Below are positions 45,916-57,788 of a stretch of DNA of 64,000 nucleotides, piece after piece. Origin of the DNA: Argyresthia goedartella (Eukaryota > Arthropoda > Insecta > Lepidoptera > Argyresthiidae); contig OX463820.1 in NCBI GenBank assembly GCA_949825045.1, forward strand, positions 5,468,501 through 5,532,500, read 5' to 3'. The stretch's first letter is position 1. Every line of letters begins with the position of its first letter. The translations under genes were made by a program, and so were the position numbers. The notes under the pieces are model-generated. The model searched no databases. It was not told where the DNA came from and was given only the letters and a program-made list of their open reading frames with translations.

Positions 45916-46361
45916 AGTAGTTTATGTGACTGATATATAATGGAGGGCATTAAAACTCGAAAGTGGGTTTATGAAACTCGCCTATATCACTCGAGAGTTT
46001 TAATGCCTAATTATGTACAGTTACATACACTAGTTTAGCTAGAGGGCTTATGATATGTGTGTAGACACATATCATAAGCCCTCTTTGATGTTTTCAGGAA
46101 CCGCATGTTCGACCGGCATTGTGGCATTGATCATTGCTCTGCACTTGTTTAGCTTGTTCAGTAGTACCAACTTCACAAACAAACTAGGGACGGCATGACG
46201 ACTTGAATGTCATAATATGTCGAAATATTGATACTTTATGGTCATAATGTATCAATATGAAGATAAAAAATGATTTTTACCAAGTAGTATATCATTATGC
46301 TGGTCGTAACGTGCGGTTTTTGGACGCAGTAAAGAGGGTTTATGATACGTGTGTAGAGAAA
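45916..46361 (+). repeat. MITE family A, copy 4
   Basis: Full outline as at 13,601. An extra 20-bp perfect hairpin at 46,041-46,084 (agagggcttatgatatgtgt, 4-nt loop) is formed by an inverted duplicate of the element's own terminus. Confidence 0.8.
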
Positions 46362-46869
46362 ATATAATAAAACTAATATAAGTAAAAAAATATATTTATC
46401 ATACATACACATCTACTTGGCTGACTTATGAATGTTCGGTAAACGATTTTTTTAATTAGTATTTCCAATTGAGTATTTTAATCTAAAAAATCACAACTAA
46501 ACTTAACTCTGCCTCTGCCAGCCTGTCGATGATCGGTGTGTCTGAATGTCTGTCCGTGGCACCCTGGGCAGTCAAACGGGCGAACGGATTTAAATGGGTT
46601 TCCTGATATATTTTTTATTAAAATCGGTTCAGTAGTTCGAAAGTTATCAGCTTAACAAAGAATAGGGGTTAAACGGGTGGACGGATTTCAATTCGGTTAT
46701 GGTAGTTAATAGTAAATTTCACTGTAATGGTTCTTAGAAATGTTTTGTTAAAATCGACTCAGCAGTACAAAAATTATCATTTTAAATAAGAAACAAGTGA
46801 ACCAAATTTTAGTCGTAAAGTTTCATTGATGTGTCGGGGTTTTTTTGAATATTTAGTTTATAGTTATTA

Positions 46870-47130
46870 TATTAAGAGCTCCTTGGTCACGTGGGTTTCA
46901 CGCAGGCGGTGCAGGGTCGAGTCCCGGTGCTGACAATATACCAATGAGATAAGTAATTTATTACGTTCTAACGGTGATGGAAAACATCGTGAGCAAGCCT
47001 TCTATCTCCATAGCTGCGGCGACGGGCTAGCCCCCTATCACGCAAAATGGAGTACAGAAAAACTGGCTAAAAGTGGGCACAATTGTGCCTCTGCCACCCC
47101 GAATGGGAAATGGTGTGACGCTAAGTTATG
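46870..47130 (+). repeat. tRNA-derived SINE, family 3, copy 1
   Basis: The head ends with a B-box-like gggtcgagtcccggtgctg, followed by ataccaatgagataagtaat, ctccatagctgcggcgacgg and gtgggcacaattgtgcc. Related pieces lie at 15,725, 49,560, 55,655 and 59,895. Confidence 0.65.
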
Positions 47131-47149
47131 TTGTGTTGTTATTATTTAA

Positions 47150-50100
47150 TTTTGTATAACCGAATACTTTTCTTCTCAACTGTGCTCCTACTTATTTTCG
47201 TTAATGACTTTCCACCGTGCGTAGGGAAATTGATGTTTTTTCAACAATCGTTCACTTTTTCATGAACTTCATTAAGTGATGATTACTATCATATACTTCA
47301 CAGATATCCATCCAAAACCTGGGGATTTCTTCACAGAGGTAGAGCGGCTTGCTTCTGCCCACGATGCAGCTTTTGATATAAATGCTTGGGAGACATTTGT
47401 CGTTGTGTAACGGCACAAAGGCTAAGGTCGAGCCACCGCTATCAGTAGCTATGATCGTCTATTCTATCTACCCCAAAATGAGATGTCCCGATTCAGCTGT
47501 AAGATTTGTAAGTTAAGAATGATAAGTCTGAATTTCTCGTTCGTTGAGAAGTTCGTTAGGCGTACAATAGTCGAACGAAGTTTGGTTCAGGAAGTTACAG
47601 TTTCAAGTTAGACAGAGAAAGCATATATGTCCGCGAGCCGGTAATTCGCATCAGTCAGCGGTGTATTGCGCCAGATCAATCGTTGTTATATTTTATGTGT
47701 GATGGTACCATTTGGTTTTTGTATATATGGGCGCTTGGAACTTCTTTTAGTGGTCGACCACAGTTTATAATATTTGTTTGTGATATCGTATAGATATCCG
47801 TCGTAGTTTTACGATGTGAGTACTCAATGATATTTCATGTGCTCGCTAGTAGCGGCTTGTGGTGGTTCCAATTATATATTTGGTTCACGGCAATAACGAT
47901 CCGAAAAGACCGGTTTACACAATTGCGATTTGATTTTCCGAAATGGGTTCTGAACTAGCGGTTACCTCAAAAGGTCCGTAACGTTTTGAAACCTTCAACT
48001 CTGCGCAATTTGAGCTGGATGTTATCGAAACGTAGTCATTATTGCTTTAGGAGATCTAACCCACACCATAGCGAAGTGCATAGTTCGATAAATACCGAAC
48101 TATGAATTCCACTAGCCGCAGCACGTCCTCGACTGAGCCTAATCATATATACCGACTCAGCCTACACATTAGACCTCCAGCGAAATTTACATTTAATTTA
48201 AAGATGCAACTTGAATCCAACCTGACCCAAGGCAATGCAAACCACCTACCCGGACCTAAACAATGAACTTTAGACTGTAAATTGATCTCTTCGCGCGTCC
48301 CCGACAACACTCAAATGTCAAAATATCAACAGGATAGGTTATCTGTGTTGACACCGGTTTAACTTTGTTCTGAATTTGTTATTTCCATCCGCGGAACCTC
48401 ATCGATCAAACAGTCTCCCTATGCCCTGCCAACCTAGGTTTAGCCGCAACTAAACTCCTGTCTAGCCTAGTCTAAAAACCTAGTGTTATACCACGTCCAT
48501 TATCGACACCACTCGAAAATGGTTGAGTTTGATTTGAATGTGCTTGTATGTTTAATGACTGTGTGTGTGGGAATTTCAAAACTCGCTACTCGAAAGGAAT
48601 GAGGAGAGGATTAGCCCGCGAATATCCTAAGAGCCAATCCAGGAACCCTATGGTGAAGGAAAAGGAATTTAGAGTCGCTCCAAGCCCAGACTCAGACTCA
48701 GATCAGTTAACCTACAAGTTCTTATCTAACGACCCAAGGATAGTTTTGGAATTTGGGGTAGGTTGATATAAAGGATAGGAACCGAGGTATATCTCGGCGC
48801 TTCAGACACTCACGAAAAACCACTGAAACTTCGCAATCACAATTTCGTATAGTTCTGACGCGTAACACGGCAGACAAAACTGTTTAGAACTCGTGAAAGA
48901 CGACTGTCACAGTAGCTAGACGCTGAGACTGAATGCTCTCCCTTCCCCCGCCATCGTATTTATACACCCCACACTTCTGAAAGAAAAAATATGGCGTCCT
49001 TTGCGAACACGCTCTGCCCAAGCAAAGCTTCTTATCACTAACTACACAGGGTCTAATTTCAACCATGCCATGCAGATCCGCCGTTCTACAAATTGTGTGT
49101 ACGCATATTCACTATGATCAACCGTAGGTTATCACTCAAGTCATTCGGTATGGCCGATACACAAAATCTGTTGATCGCTGACCAATAAAAGCTTGTTGCG
49201 ATTAATTAAGCCTTCCCAACCGCTAGGCGCGCGAAGCAAAGACCACTAGAATGCTATTCATACTAGTCGTGTCAGACTCTCCATCTCATACCTCAATCGC
49301 AATTGTATATTTGCAATCAACATAATAGCTTTCTCCGTATCGTTCCATAATAACCTTCCATTATTTAGTTATTCATATTTTATTCAGCGCGCAGCCAAAT
49401 CGGCTCGGATCCCTACACATCTCGCAGGAATGCGACAAAAAAACCTGACCTGTAACCTTCCTCGAACCATCCCACGCGTCGGGTCATTGTTTTTTGCTAA
49501 CTTGCCCTGAGCTACGCAAAAACCCCAAACGTTATATGAACCGATTCTCGTATTCAAAACAGCGCGGCGATGGGCCAGCCCTCTATCACGCAGAATGAAG
49601 TATCAAATGTACCGACTCTCGTGTACCATTACAGTTGACAGATTTTAGAAACTGAATTTGATACGAAATCGGTAAATAATCTTGAGCGCTAATGATTGAG
49701 TGGCCTCGGAATAAAAGTATGATGATTACTAATAGATTATAACTAGGACAAAACAAAAATTGTTGTATGAATCAATATATTCATCTTGTTGGTGTAAACA
49801 ATAGTAAGGTTTAGTCATATTTTAAGTGGTTGTTATATAATCCATGGAAATCGTACCATAAAAGAGGTCTTCACTTGCGTGAAATCGGGTAGTTCAGATT
49901 TTTTTATATGTTGTATGTAATGAGGAGTGGAGGGAGACCGCTCAGGATCGGATAGAGTGGAAGAGGGGGAGAGAGGACTTTGCCCAGCAGTGGGAGATGG
50001 TGGGCTCATAATAAATAATAATAATGTAATGAGGTGGTAATGACAAATATAATTTTTCGACCTCGAAAGCCCTCCGGAACGTTGTAAAATTCATGAAAAA

Positions 50101-50280
50101 CCATAAATTTTTGATCATTTTTCAGTTTTTGCCATTTTTGGACCTGTTTTACGGTAGAAGTTACTAAAAATTATTTTAAAGTAGACTAAATTTGCAAAAA
50201 AATGATAAAAACTGCCCCATTTGATGCAAACCGAAATGTACCAATTCCATGGACTATATATGGACGTCATTCTGAAAATT
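47150..50280. other. Long stretch without a recognised gene; possible old LTR-element remnant
   Basis: The small open frames at 48,548-48,766 and 48,884-49,066 have no recognised domain. A SINE family 3 fragment lies at about 49,562-49,615. On the minus strand at about 47,880-48,060 a broken frame vaguely resembles the end of a Ty3-type pol, too weak to call. Confidence 0.35.
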
Positions 50281-50370
50281 CTCAGTATGAAACCGATATG
50301 ATCAGGGCAACATTATGGGGTCCTCCATACATTTTGAGCCGGGCTGACAGCTGATGAGTATGGAGGAGGG

Positions 50371-50800
50371 CCGACCTCTGTGGCGCAGCGGTTGTGGATC
50401 AGCCTACCATGCGAGAGGTCTCGGGTCCGATTCCCGGCCGGGGTTTAAGAAAAAATTCAAATACAAATTCCAAATTCCAAATGTCTTTATTACTGTAGTT
50501 ATTTACATATACTTAGCAATCGTAATTTTTTGCCACTTCTCTACATTGGACCACTGTGGGAGAAGAAGGGCGTAGAAACTCCCACAGATTGATTTTAAGA
50601 TCTCTTTTTAAAAATTACTTATGCTTAACTAATACAAAATATAATATTTAGTCATTATCATAATTAATAAGCAGGACAATGGCAATTTCAAAAACTCCAG
50701 GTCTTAGATGTTCATATGTGTGTGACGTCGCTGTTTCTGGTTCCCACCACACAGGGTATCCTAGTGTGGGGTCAGAAGCAATGTATGTGCCTGTATTATA
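50371..50800 (+). repeat. SINE family 1 with a nested family D insertion
   Basis: The head (A-box-like tggcgcagcgg; B-box-like gggtccgattc) is at 50,380-50,445 and the tail (gtgacgtcgctgtttctggt) at 50,725-50,790. The two halves are contiguous in the copy at 95-290. Here they are separated by about 240 bp of family D (50,455-50,690), so D inserted into the SINE. Confidence 0.75.
50455..50690 (-). repeat. Repeat family D, copy 3 (nested in a SINE)
   Basis: On the minus strand it ends taataaagacatttgg followed by two aatttgg-like units, resembling a poly(A) signal and short tandem tail. It shares the core cttctctacattggaccact. Confidence 0.7.
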
Positions 50801-50814
50801 TATTTTAAAAATAT

Positions 50815-52221
50815 GAACAATCTTGCTTCCCTTCTCAGTGGAAACAGGCACTTGTGATTCCCCTACCTAAAACGTCCAATCCCGTCGCCTTTAAAGAATT
50901 CCGTCCCATATCTATTCTGCCTATCCTCTCCAAAGTCCTGGAAACAATTGTTCACATCCAGCTCTCCTCCTACCTTTCCTCAAATAACTTATTAAATCCC
51001 CATCAATCAGGTTTCAGGCCGGGTCACAGCACTACCACGGCTCTGCTTAAAGTCACTGACGATATTCAATCGGCTATGGATCAGAAGCAGCTTACGGTCC
51101 TTACACTGCTTGATTTCAGTAGCGCCTTCAACTGCGTCGATTTCGATATCCTGGTTGAAATTCTAAAGTCGCTTAAAGTCTCCTCGCACTCGGCTCGCTG
51201 GTTTGACTCCTACCTGAGAGACCGCCAGCAGCTCATTAAGTCTGAGGAGATCTCCACGGACTGGCGTGAACTCTCCACGGGTGTCCCGCAGGGTGGTATC
51301 CTTTCTCCTCTCCTCTTCTCAGTATTCATAAACTCCATATCTGACGTTCTTAGTTCTTCTTATCATCTCTACGCAGATGACCTCCAAATATATCGGCACT
51401 TCTCTCCGTGTGATGTGAAACTGACTGTAGAGGCGTTGAATGCTGACCTCGACAACATCAGGAAATGGGCTATTTCATATGGGCTGCAAGTCAACCCGGG
51501 AAAATCTCAAGCCATGATTATGGGTACACGGCATTCGCTTAACTTGCTACAGAATTCGCCCGTCGATCCTGTATTGTATGATGGTACCATAATTAATTAC
51601 AGTGAGAAAGCTAAGAATCTTGGGGTTATATTTGACAACTTGCTGTCCTGGTCGCCCCATGTTTGTGAGGTCAGCAGACGAGTCTTTGCGTCATTTCACT
51701 CCCTCCGAAGATTGTAGTACTTCCTGCCACGGCAGACTAAAATCACTCTTGCTCAGTCCCTTCTACTACCTTTAATAGACTATGCGGATGTTTGTTGGGC
51801 CAGCGCGAACGAAGAACAACTGAACAAATTCGAACGACTTCAAAATCTCGGGATTCGGTTTATCTACGGGTTGCGCAAGTATGACCATGTCTCCCAGTAT
51901 CGCAAGGAGCTGGAGTGGCTTCCGATCCGTCTTCGCCGTGACATGCACATTCTCTCCTATCTGTTCAATATTTTGCGAAATCCCCGATACCCCACATATC
52001 TACGCCAACGTTTTGACTTTCTTTTCCCCAGGAATAGCAATCCGAGATCCCACACGGTGTCTCTCCTTTCAACTCCTCGGCATAACACTGCCGCTTACGA
52101 ACACTCGTTTAGGTTAAGGGCAATCCGACTGTGGAACGCACTTCCCTGCGCTATTAGGGAAAGTCCCTCAATTTTCACTTTTAAGAAAAGATTGAAAGTG
52201 CATTTCCTTTCTCTTCCGTAA
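50815..52221 (+). pseudogene. LINE reverse transcriptase, C-terminal part, one internal stop
   Basis: One plus-strand frame. It opens FPSQWKQALVIPLPK, then FRPISILPILSKVLE, HQSGFRPGHSTTTALL, LDFSSAFNCVD, STGVPQGGILSPLLFSVFI and HLYADDLQIY, which are RT motifs in order with the catalytic YADD. A TAG at 51,715-51,717 interrupts the frame, which then runs on through a conserved thumb-like region (QSLLLPLIDYADVCW; LRAIRLWNALP) to a stop at 52,219-52,221. The endonuclease domain and ORF1 are missing through 5' truncation. It cannot be autonomous. Confidence 0.9.
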
Positions 52222-52313
52222 ATGGTACCATATTTATGTAGGTATATGTATGATTTATTATAGTTTATGTATGTTCATGCTATACATTTTATTTTATGTA
52301 GTGGAAGTATATA

Positions 52314-53622
52314 CACAGTCAGGTCATAAGTTCTGTCACACAATAAAAACTTTTGAATTTAGAACGCTGGCCACAAAAAAGTTTATTGAATTCGAATTTC
52401 GAATTTTTCATGAAAATAAAAATGTGTACTTTTTAGAATTTTCCTCATTTTTAAATATGGAGTGGACACTTAAAGAAGACCGTGTCGCAGTTATTGCGTT
52501 GCATCGTTGCGGTTACGCGCCAATTCAGATTTTCGACTTACTGAAAAATTTGAATATAACCAAAAGATTCGTTTATCGTACCATAAAACGATACAATGAA
52601 GACTCTAGTGTAGATGACAGGTCAAGAAGTGGTCGCCCTCGCTCTGTTAGGACTCCAGTAGTGATAAAAGCTGTGAAGGCACGAATTCAAAGAAATCCCA
52701 TACGTAAGCAGAAACTGTTGGCCCTTCAGATGGGGTTAAGCAGGACCACGGTGAAAAGGGTGTTAAATGAAGACTTAGGGCTTAGGGCATATCGAAGAAA
52801 AACAGGACATCGTTTGGACGCTCGTTTAATGGACCTGAGACTGAAGAGATGCCGCGCTTTGTTGAAGCGGTACGCGGGAAAAAAGCATCGGGAAATTCTT
52901 TTTTCGGATGAAAAAATTTTCACCGTGGAAGAGAGCTACAACAAACAAAATGATAAGGTGTACGCACACAGCAGTGAAGAAGCGAGCAACCGTATTCCGC
53001 GTGTCCAACGAGGTCATTTTCCATCCTCGCTCATGGTTTGGTTGGGAGTCTCTTATTGGGGCTTAACTGAGGTACATTTTTGTGAGAAAGGCGTAAAAAC
53101 GAATGCAGTTGTGTATCGAAATACAGTCCTCAAGAACCTTGTGGAACCTGTTTCTCATACCATGTTTAATAACAGGCACTGGGTATTCCAACAAGATTCT
53201 GCGCCACCTCATAGAGCGAAAAGCACACAAGACTGGCTGGCGGCGCGTGAAATCGACTTCATCCGGCACGAAGACTGGCCCTCCTCCAGTCCAGATTTGA
53301 GTCCGTTAGATTACAAGATATGGCAACACTTGTAGGAAAAGGCCTGCTCAAAGCCTCATCCTGATTTGGAGTCACTCAAGGCATCCTCGATTAAGGCAGC
53401 CGCCGATATTGACATGGACCTCGTTCGTGCTGCGATAGACGACTGGCCGCGCAGAATAAAGGCCTGTATTCAAAATCGCGGGGGTCATTTTGAATAAACT
53501 TTATTACCATAAGAATCTATGTTTTATTAAGTTCATTTTGCTATATAAATGTTTACATAAATAATAAACATCTCTAAATTATTTCATATTGCACATGTGA
53601 CAGAACTTATGACCTGACTATG
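52314..53622 (+). mobile_element. DD37D (maT-like) mariner, copy 1, nested in the LINE
   Basis: 1,309 bp between TA dinucleotides. Its ends are CACAGTCAGGTCATAAGTTC and the inverted counterpart ttatgacctgactatg. It is close to identical to 61,510-62,821. It interrupts the LINE 3' UTR and so is younger than the LINE. Confidence 0.95.
52457..53497 (+). pseudogene. Mariner transposase with a premature stop (copy 1)
   Basis: Reads MEWTLKEDRVAVIALHRCGY through an N-terminal helix-turn-helix region, with FSDEKIF (first Asp) and VFQQDSAPPH (second Asp), and the third Asp in SPLDYKIW. The last two are 37 residues apart (DD37D). A TAG at 53,333-53,335 replaces a GAG found in copy 2 and cuts off the last 54 residues, after all three catalytic Asp. 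One codon is missing near residue 37 relative to copy 2. A partly shortened product is possible, but normal function is unlikely. Confidence 0.92.
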
Positions 53623-54035
53623 TATATATATATTTATTTTATATTTGGTATAGTTTATATATATTTTGGAAGTAATTTGCGTCCGTATGTATAGTGTTAT
53701 TGCGAACTAGGACTTTCCTGTATAATTAACTCTCCTGTCCTGCCTAGGTTTGCTGGAAGAAATCTCTTTTTAGAGATAAGCTCGCCTTTGCTTATTACAT
53801 TACTTTTAATTGTCTGTAACTTTATACTAGCTATGCAATAAAGAATAAAGAAAGAATAATAAAGTTGCTCTGATCAAATCTGTTTCATAGTAAAAGTTGT
53901 TCAGAATGATGTCCCTAAACACCCGTTATAATATAACTACACCTTTCTATCACATACACTCTAGTAATATTCAGGTTTTTTAAAACCAACGTCTCAGAGA
54001 GGACAACAATTGAAACTAAAATAAATTGGTGGTTT

Positions 54036-54070
54036 GCAGAGTTCCGTACCCAAAGGGTGCCAAACTGGAC
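54036..54070 (-). repeat. Repeat family G, copy 7, split by a LINE insertion
   Basis: gttccgtacccaaagggtgc, then ccaaactggaccct, is cut by the LINE. The repeat resumes with ctggaccttattactaagcc at about 54,673 and runs to about 54,900. The shared ctggacc on both sides looks like a target duplication. Confidence 0.7.
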
Positions 54071-54672
54071 CCTAGTTATAGTTATAGTTATAGTTTATTG
54101 CGGGCCGATTTTCCGCAACTCAACGACTTAAATTTGCGCCTGTTTTGCGTGATGTGGGTTGGGGTCACTACTCCTGCCAACCCAGCTCCTGTAGGAAGCC
54201 TAGCAGACCCTTGATGTTGCCGACGACTTCCTGGAGCGACCTCGGCGACCCGAGGTGTGTTGCCCGGTAGATGGCCACGCCGGAACATTCCAGCAGGACA
54301 CGGGTGGCTGTCTCCTCGGCATCCATGCAGGCTCTGCACAGTGGGCTGTCTGTAACACCTAGAGTGTGTAAGTGTTTGTTTAGCAAAGCCAGTCATCGCT
54401 CCGGTTACCAAGCGGAGCTGTGAACTCTTTAGCTTCAGAAGCTTACTTGATAATTCGTCTCTGATCATCGGGAGGGCCTGTCTGGCTTGCTTGCAGGTAT
54501 CCAAGGTTGACCAATAAAGTTGTTAAGTTGCTTTTGTGTTCTGTCGTAGGGTTTTCCTCAACCAGCTGAATGGCAGTGGTATAGTATGGGTTCTGGTCCC
54601 TCCAACGTCCGTTCCGAACCCAACCTTGCCAGTGAGTCGGCTACGTCGTTGCCGCACGAGCCACTATGTCCC
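54071..54672 (-). pseudogene. LINE fragment: RNase H end of ORF2
   Basis: Minus-strand frames read VQGHSGSCGNDVADSLARLG (the RNase H motif GxxGNxxAD), then LLKLKSSQLRLVTGAMTG and, after a frameshift, LNKHLHTLGVTDSPLCRACM (Cys-rich tail) and GFLQELGW. It ends in short tatagt repeats at the left (3') end. The order fits a LINE with RNase H and a Cys-rich C-terminus, 5' truncated and frameshifted, therefore inactive. Confidence 0.85.
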
Positions 54673-54900
54673 TGGACCTTATTACTAAGCCTTCGCTGTC
54701 CGTCTGAGTCTGTCTGTCTGTCTGTCCGTCATCGGAATCTATCGGATGAACCTTGATAGATAGAAAGTTGAAATTTTCACAGAATGTGTGTTTCTGTTAC
54801 CACTACAGCAACAAATAATGAACAACTATACGAGATTGTACTTGTATAAATTAAAGAGGGTCTCCCATACAAGAGACTTGTTTCAATATCCCTGCCCCTG
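54673..54900 (-). repeat. Repeat family G, copy 7, second part
   Basis: Contains ttattactaagccttcgctg, (ctgt)n and gttgaaattttcacagaatg, as in other minus-oriented family G copies. Confidence 0.65.
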
Positions 54901-55008
54901 CGAATTACCATATCATCGTCATTCAAATATAATCATTTCGCGTCATCTATTAATAGTTTCTGTGTCAGTTCGACATAAACATACATACATACATACATAT
55001 GCTCACGC

Positions 55009-55640
55009 CTATTTCCCGGAAGAGGGGTAGGCAGAGATCAAAGACCTGCACCTGCTACGATCCTGGCATACATCTCTCGCTTCTTCAACATTCATAAGTC
55101 TCTTCATGCAAGCTCGCCGGTTACGGGTATTTCGTATTTGCCCCTTCACTAACAAATCGCCGATTTGCTCTTTATAGGACCTTCTTGGGCGTCCCCGCCC
55201 GACGGCTCCTTTCAAACCTGCTCTATAAATCTGTTTCATCAACCTCCTTTCATTCATCCTTTCAACGTGACCAAACTATCTAAGCTGGCCTTTCTCTATC
55301 CTTGTCACTATATCTTCTCTAAATCCCCAGCGTTCCCTTATAACTTCATTCTTCAATCTATCTTTCAATGTTACTCCACATATACTCCTCAAAGACCTCA
55401 TTTCTACAGCGTTTATTTGGCTTTCATGCTTCTTCTGCCATACCCAACATTCGCTCCCATACATCAATGTCAGACTCAACACTCCATGAACTTATGAATC
55501 ACCAAACGTGCCGTTTGGGACACCGTTTGACTACTCATCAAGGAGTGCAGCGCCCCATTGATTTTATTGCCCGCACGCACTCTCCTTTCAATATCACCCT
55601 CACATTTCCCATCTCTTGTAAACATGTTTTGTTTTTTATC
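55009..55640 (-). pseudogene. RTE-like LINE ORF2, C-terminal fragment
   Basis: On the minus strand it reads RRVRAGNKINGALHSLMSS, then LMYGSECWVWQKKHES, NAVEMRSLRSICGV, DRLKNEVIRERWG and, after an in-frame stop near 55,270, FGHVERMNERRLMKQIY and GRGRPRRSYKEQI. YGSE.W and R.RWFGHV-type motifs characterise the end of RTE-clade ORF2. The catalytic part is absent and one stop is present, so it is a dead fragment. Confidence 0.88.
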
Positions 55641-55654
55641 CTTATATTGTCTTA

Positions 55655-55770
55655 AGAGTTCGGTGATCGGGTTTCACGCTTGCTTCTCACACAGGAGATG
55701 CAGGTTCTAAACCTGACCATATACCAATGAGATATCATATCGTAATTTATCTTAAGTAGGTACATTATCG
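55655..55770 (+). repeat. SINE family 3 fragment
   Basis: gtttcacgcttgcttctcac, acaggagatgcaggttc and accatataccaatgagat match the head and middle of the copies at 46,870 and 59,895. The B box is degraded (ggttctaaacc). Confidence 0.55.
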
Positions 55771-55779
55771 GACGTTCAG

Positions 55780-57170
55780 TGTTCCGGATAACACGTAAAG
55801 CTGTAGGTCCCGGCTACTATCGCTACGTGATAGTGGTCGTAAAACCCCTCGATCAACCCGCACTGAGCCAGCGTGGTGGAGTATGGCTTAATCTTACTCG
55901 TATCCGGGTAAAGGCCTGTGCCACTCGGTGGGGACATTAATGGGCTACATTTTTTATTATATGTTGTCTTGTACGATGGTACGGAAAGGCTTTACCGATT
56001 TCTATTTGGTTTAGTTTGCAGATCTACACATTGTTGGAAGCAATGCGATGGCTAGTGAATCTCGTGATATGATTTTTAGTGTACCTTCAGGGTTAGACAC
56101 CTTTATCATACTTGACACATCACATGCCCATCACATTGATTCTGTGAAATATCTGATCACGAAGATGTAGGGTGAAGTGAATAAAGTTTTAGTGAATGTG
56201 TTTAGTGAATAAAAAATGTAAATTTCAGTTTTGGTATTAGTATACAGGACGTAACAGAAGAGTGTAGTGATATTTTAGGGGGTTATTAGGGGCATCATTC
56301 TGAACAACTTTCACTATGAAACTGTTTTGATCTGAGCAACTTTCACGTTCACTTCTCCATACAGTGTGGGCCGGGTGATCAGCTGTTTTGTATGGAGATA
56401 CTAGACTTGCCGTATGTAGTCCATGCAAAGTGAGAACGAGAAAAAATACTGAAATTCTTACTACAAGTACTCGAAAGAGAACATACTGCAGATATGATAA
56501 ATATTTGATGCAGTAACAAAAAAAAACATAACATAATCCAATTAACATTATAATTGTGAAAGTATGGGTAAAACGGCTGATTCGAATGAACTTTACCACA
56601 GATATAGTTTATGAACTAGATTAACATATAGGATACTTTTTATTCGACTGCACCAGAATTATCGTAACGTTATCTCGGTAAATGATAATTCCTTGAAACA
56701 CGCAGTTAAAGTTGCGGCAACAGTTAGGTGAAAATAAAACTAAACTATTAACCCTATTGAGTCTCATACAATTACAAAAGACACACATGTCATTGACGAA
56801 ATTAAACGTTATGTTTAGTTTAGTTGGACCGCAATGAGTTAAGAAATTAATTTGAATCAGGGCCACGCATTGTTTGTGATTGTAATAACAATGAAAATAA
56901 AACCGTCAAGTGCAAATTACAACAGAGAATAACAAATTAGTTCCAATAGTGCTAATTGCAGTGGCATATTTCCGCCTTAGCTTTATTGAATGGTAAGAGC
57001 AATAACCACATGTTAGTTAAACGGTAGCTAAAGGCATTATTTAAACAGTAGTGGTGGAAAGACATTTGTTTGTACAATTTTAATAACAACATTTTAATTA
57101 CGTACGTCTTACGGCTTAAAGCCAACACCAAAACACACCAATAAAATCAACTATCAGGTCACCCAGTCCT
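55780..57170. other. No gene seen
   Basis: AT-rich. The stretch near 56,280-56,400 (gaacaactttcactatgaaa, ctccataca) resembles bits near 41,310, 50,290 and 53,880, suggesting a low-copy repeat. Confidence 0.4.
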
Positions 57171-57178
57171 GAAACACC

Positions 57179-57256
57179 GAAAGGAAACCTACATCGAAAG
57201 GAAACCTACATCGAAAGGAAACCTACATCGAAAGGAAACCTACATCGAAAGGACTA
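57179..57256. repeat. 17-bp minisatellite (cgaaaggaaacctacat), about 4.5 copies
   Basis: Four exact units and a partial one, about 530 bp upstream of the start codon at 57,789. Confidence 0.92.
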
Positions 57257-57709
57257 AAACAGCCCTTTTGTTGTATTGTATACAGTTATCGATAAAACCG
57301 ATATAACTGTGAGCCATGGCCACGGTATATGCTGAAGGCTTTCTACCTGCAATTTGTCCATTTCGGCGATATATATGTGTGTATAATATATATGGAAGGA
57401 GGGTAGTAAATCGGAGATAGTAATACCTTTACTCAGTCATGCTTATGTAGGTACAATCCCGAGTCATACAAAATTAAGAGTATTTCAGAGGGTTTCTGCG
57501 CATATTACTTATTTAATGCACACTAAATCTGTCACCAGGGCCGCAGGTCACTCCAATCTTATCAAAGATAGGTTAAATGTATAAAACAATAACTTTGCTT
57601 GCATACATCGTTTTACGACTGCCCGTATAGGCTATTGTCCAGCCTTACTGGACCAATCAGCCGTACCATCTATTGTGGTGTTGCATACCTTTGTAATGTT
57701 GGTTTTTTG

Positions 57710-57717
57710 TATAAAAT
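57710..57717 (+). promoter_or_regulatory. Candidate TATA box (TATAAAAT)
   Basis: A TATAAAA match 79 bp before the ATG at 57,789. Start-site candidates TTCAGAT (57,728) and ATCACTC (57,741) follow. The latter's A lies 34 bp from the box, near normal spacing. Confidence 0.5.
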
Positions 57718-57788
57718 CTGAAGGTTATTCAGATGAGCAAATCACTCGGGTGCGAGGTTCTGACTGAAGCAGCAGTTTTTGGATTGAG

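Larger units (their letters stand above)
50812..53862 (+). mobile_element. 5'-truncated LINE (jockey/CR1 superfamily) split by a mariner
   Basis: The reverse transcriptase frame enters without a start near 50,812 and ends at 52,221. The 3' UTR is interrupted by a mariner (52,314-53,622) and resumes to an end with tgctggaagaaatctc, gctcgcctttgc and repeated aataaag units near 53,862. 5' truncation and a microsatellite-like tail are usual for target-primed insertion. The clade is inferred from the wording of the RT motifs. Confidence 0.85.

Noticed and set aside
47880..48060. Possible Ty3/gypsy pol C-terminus on the minus strand
   Set aside because: The frame is broken and the resemblance (a KRYGPFEVT-like segment) is too weak to name.
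52250..52456. Longer mariner start at 52,250
   Set aside because: This ATG lies outside the element's terminal repeat; the transposase start at 52,457 matches copy 2.
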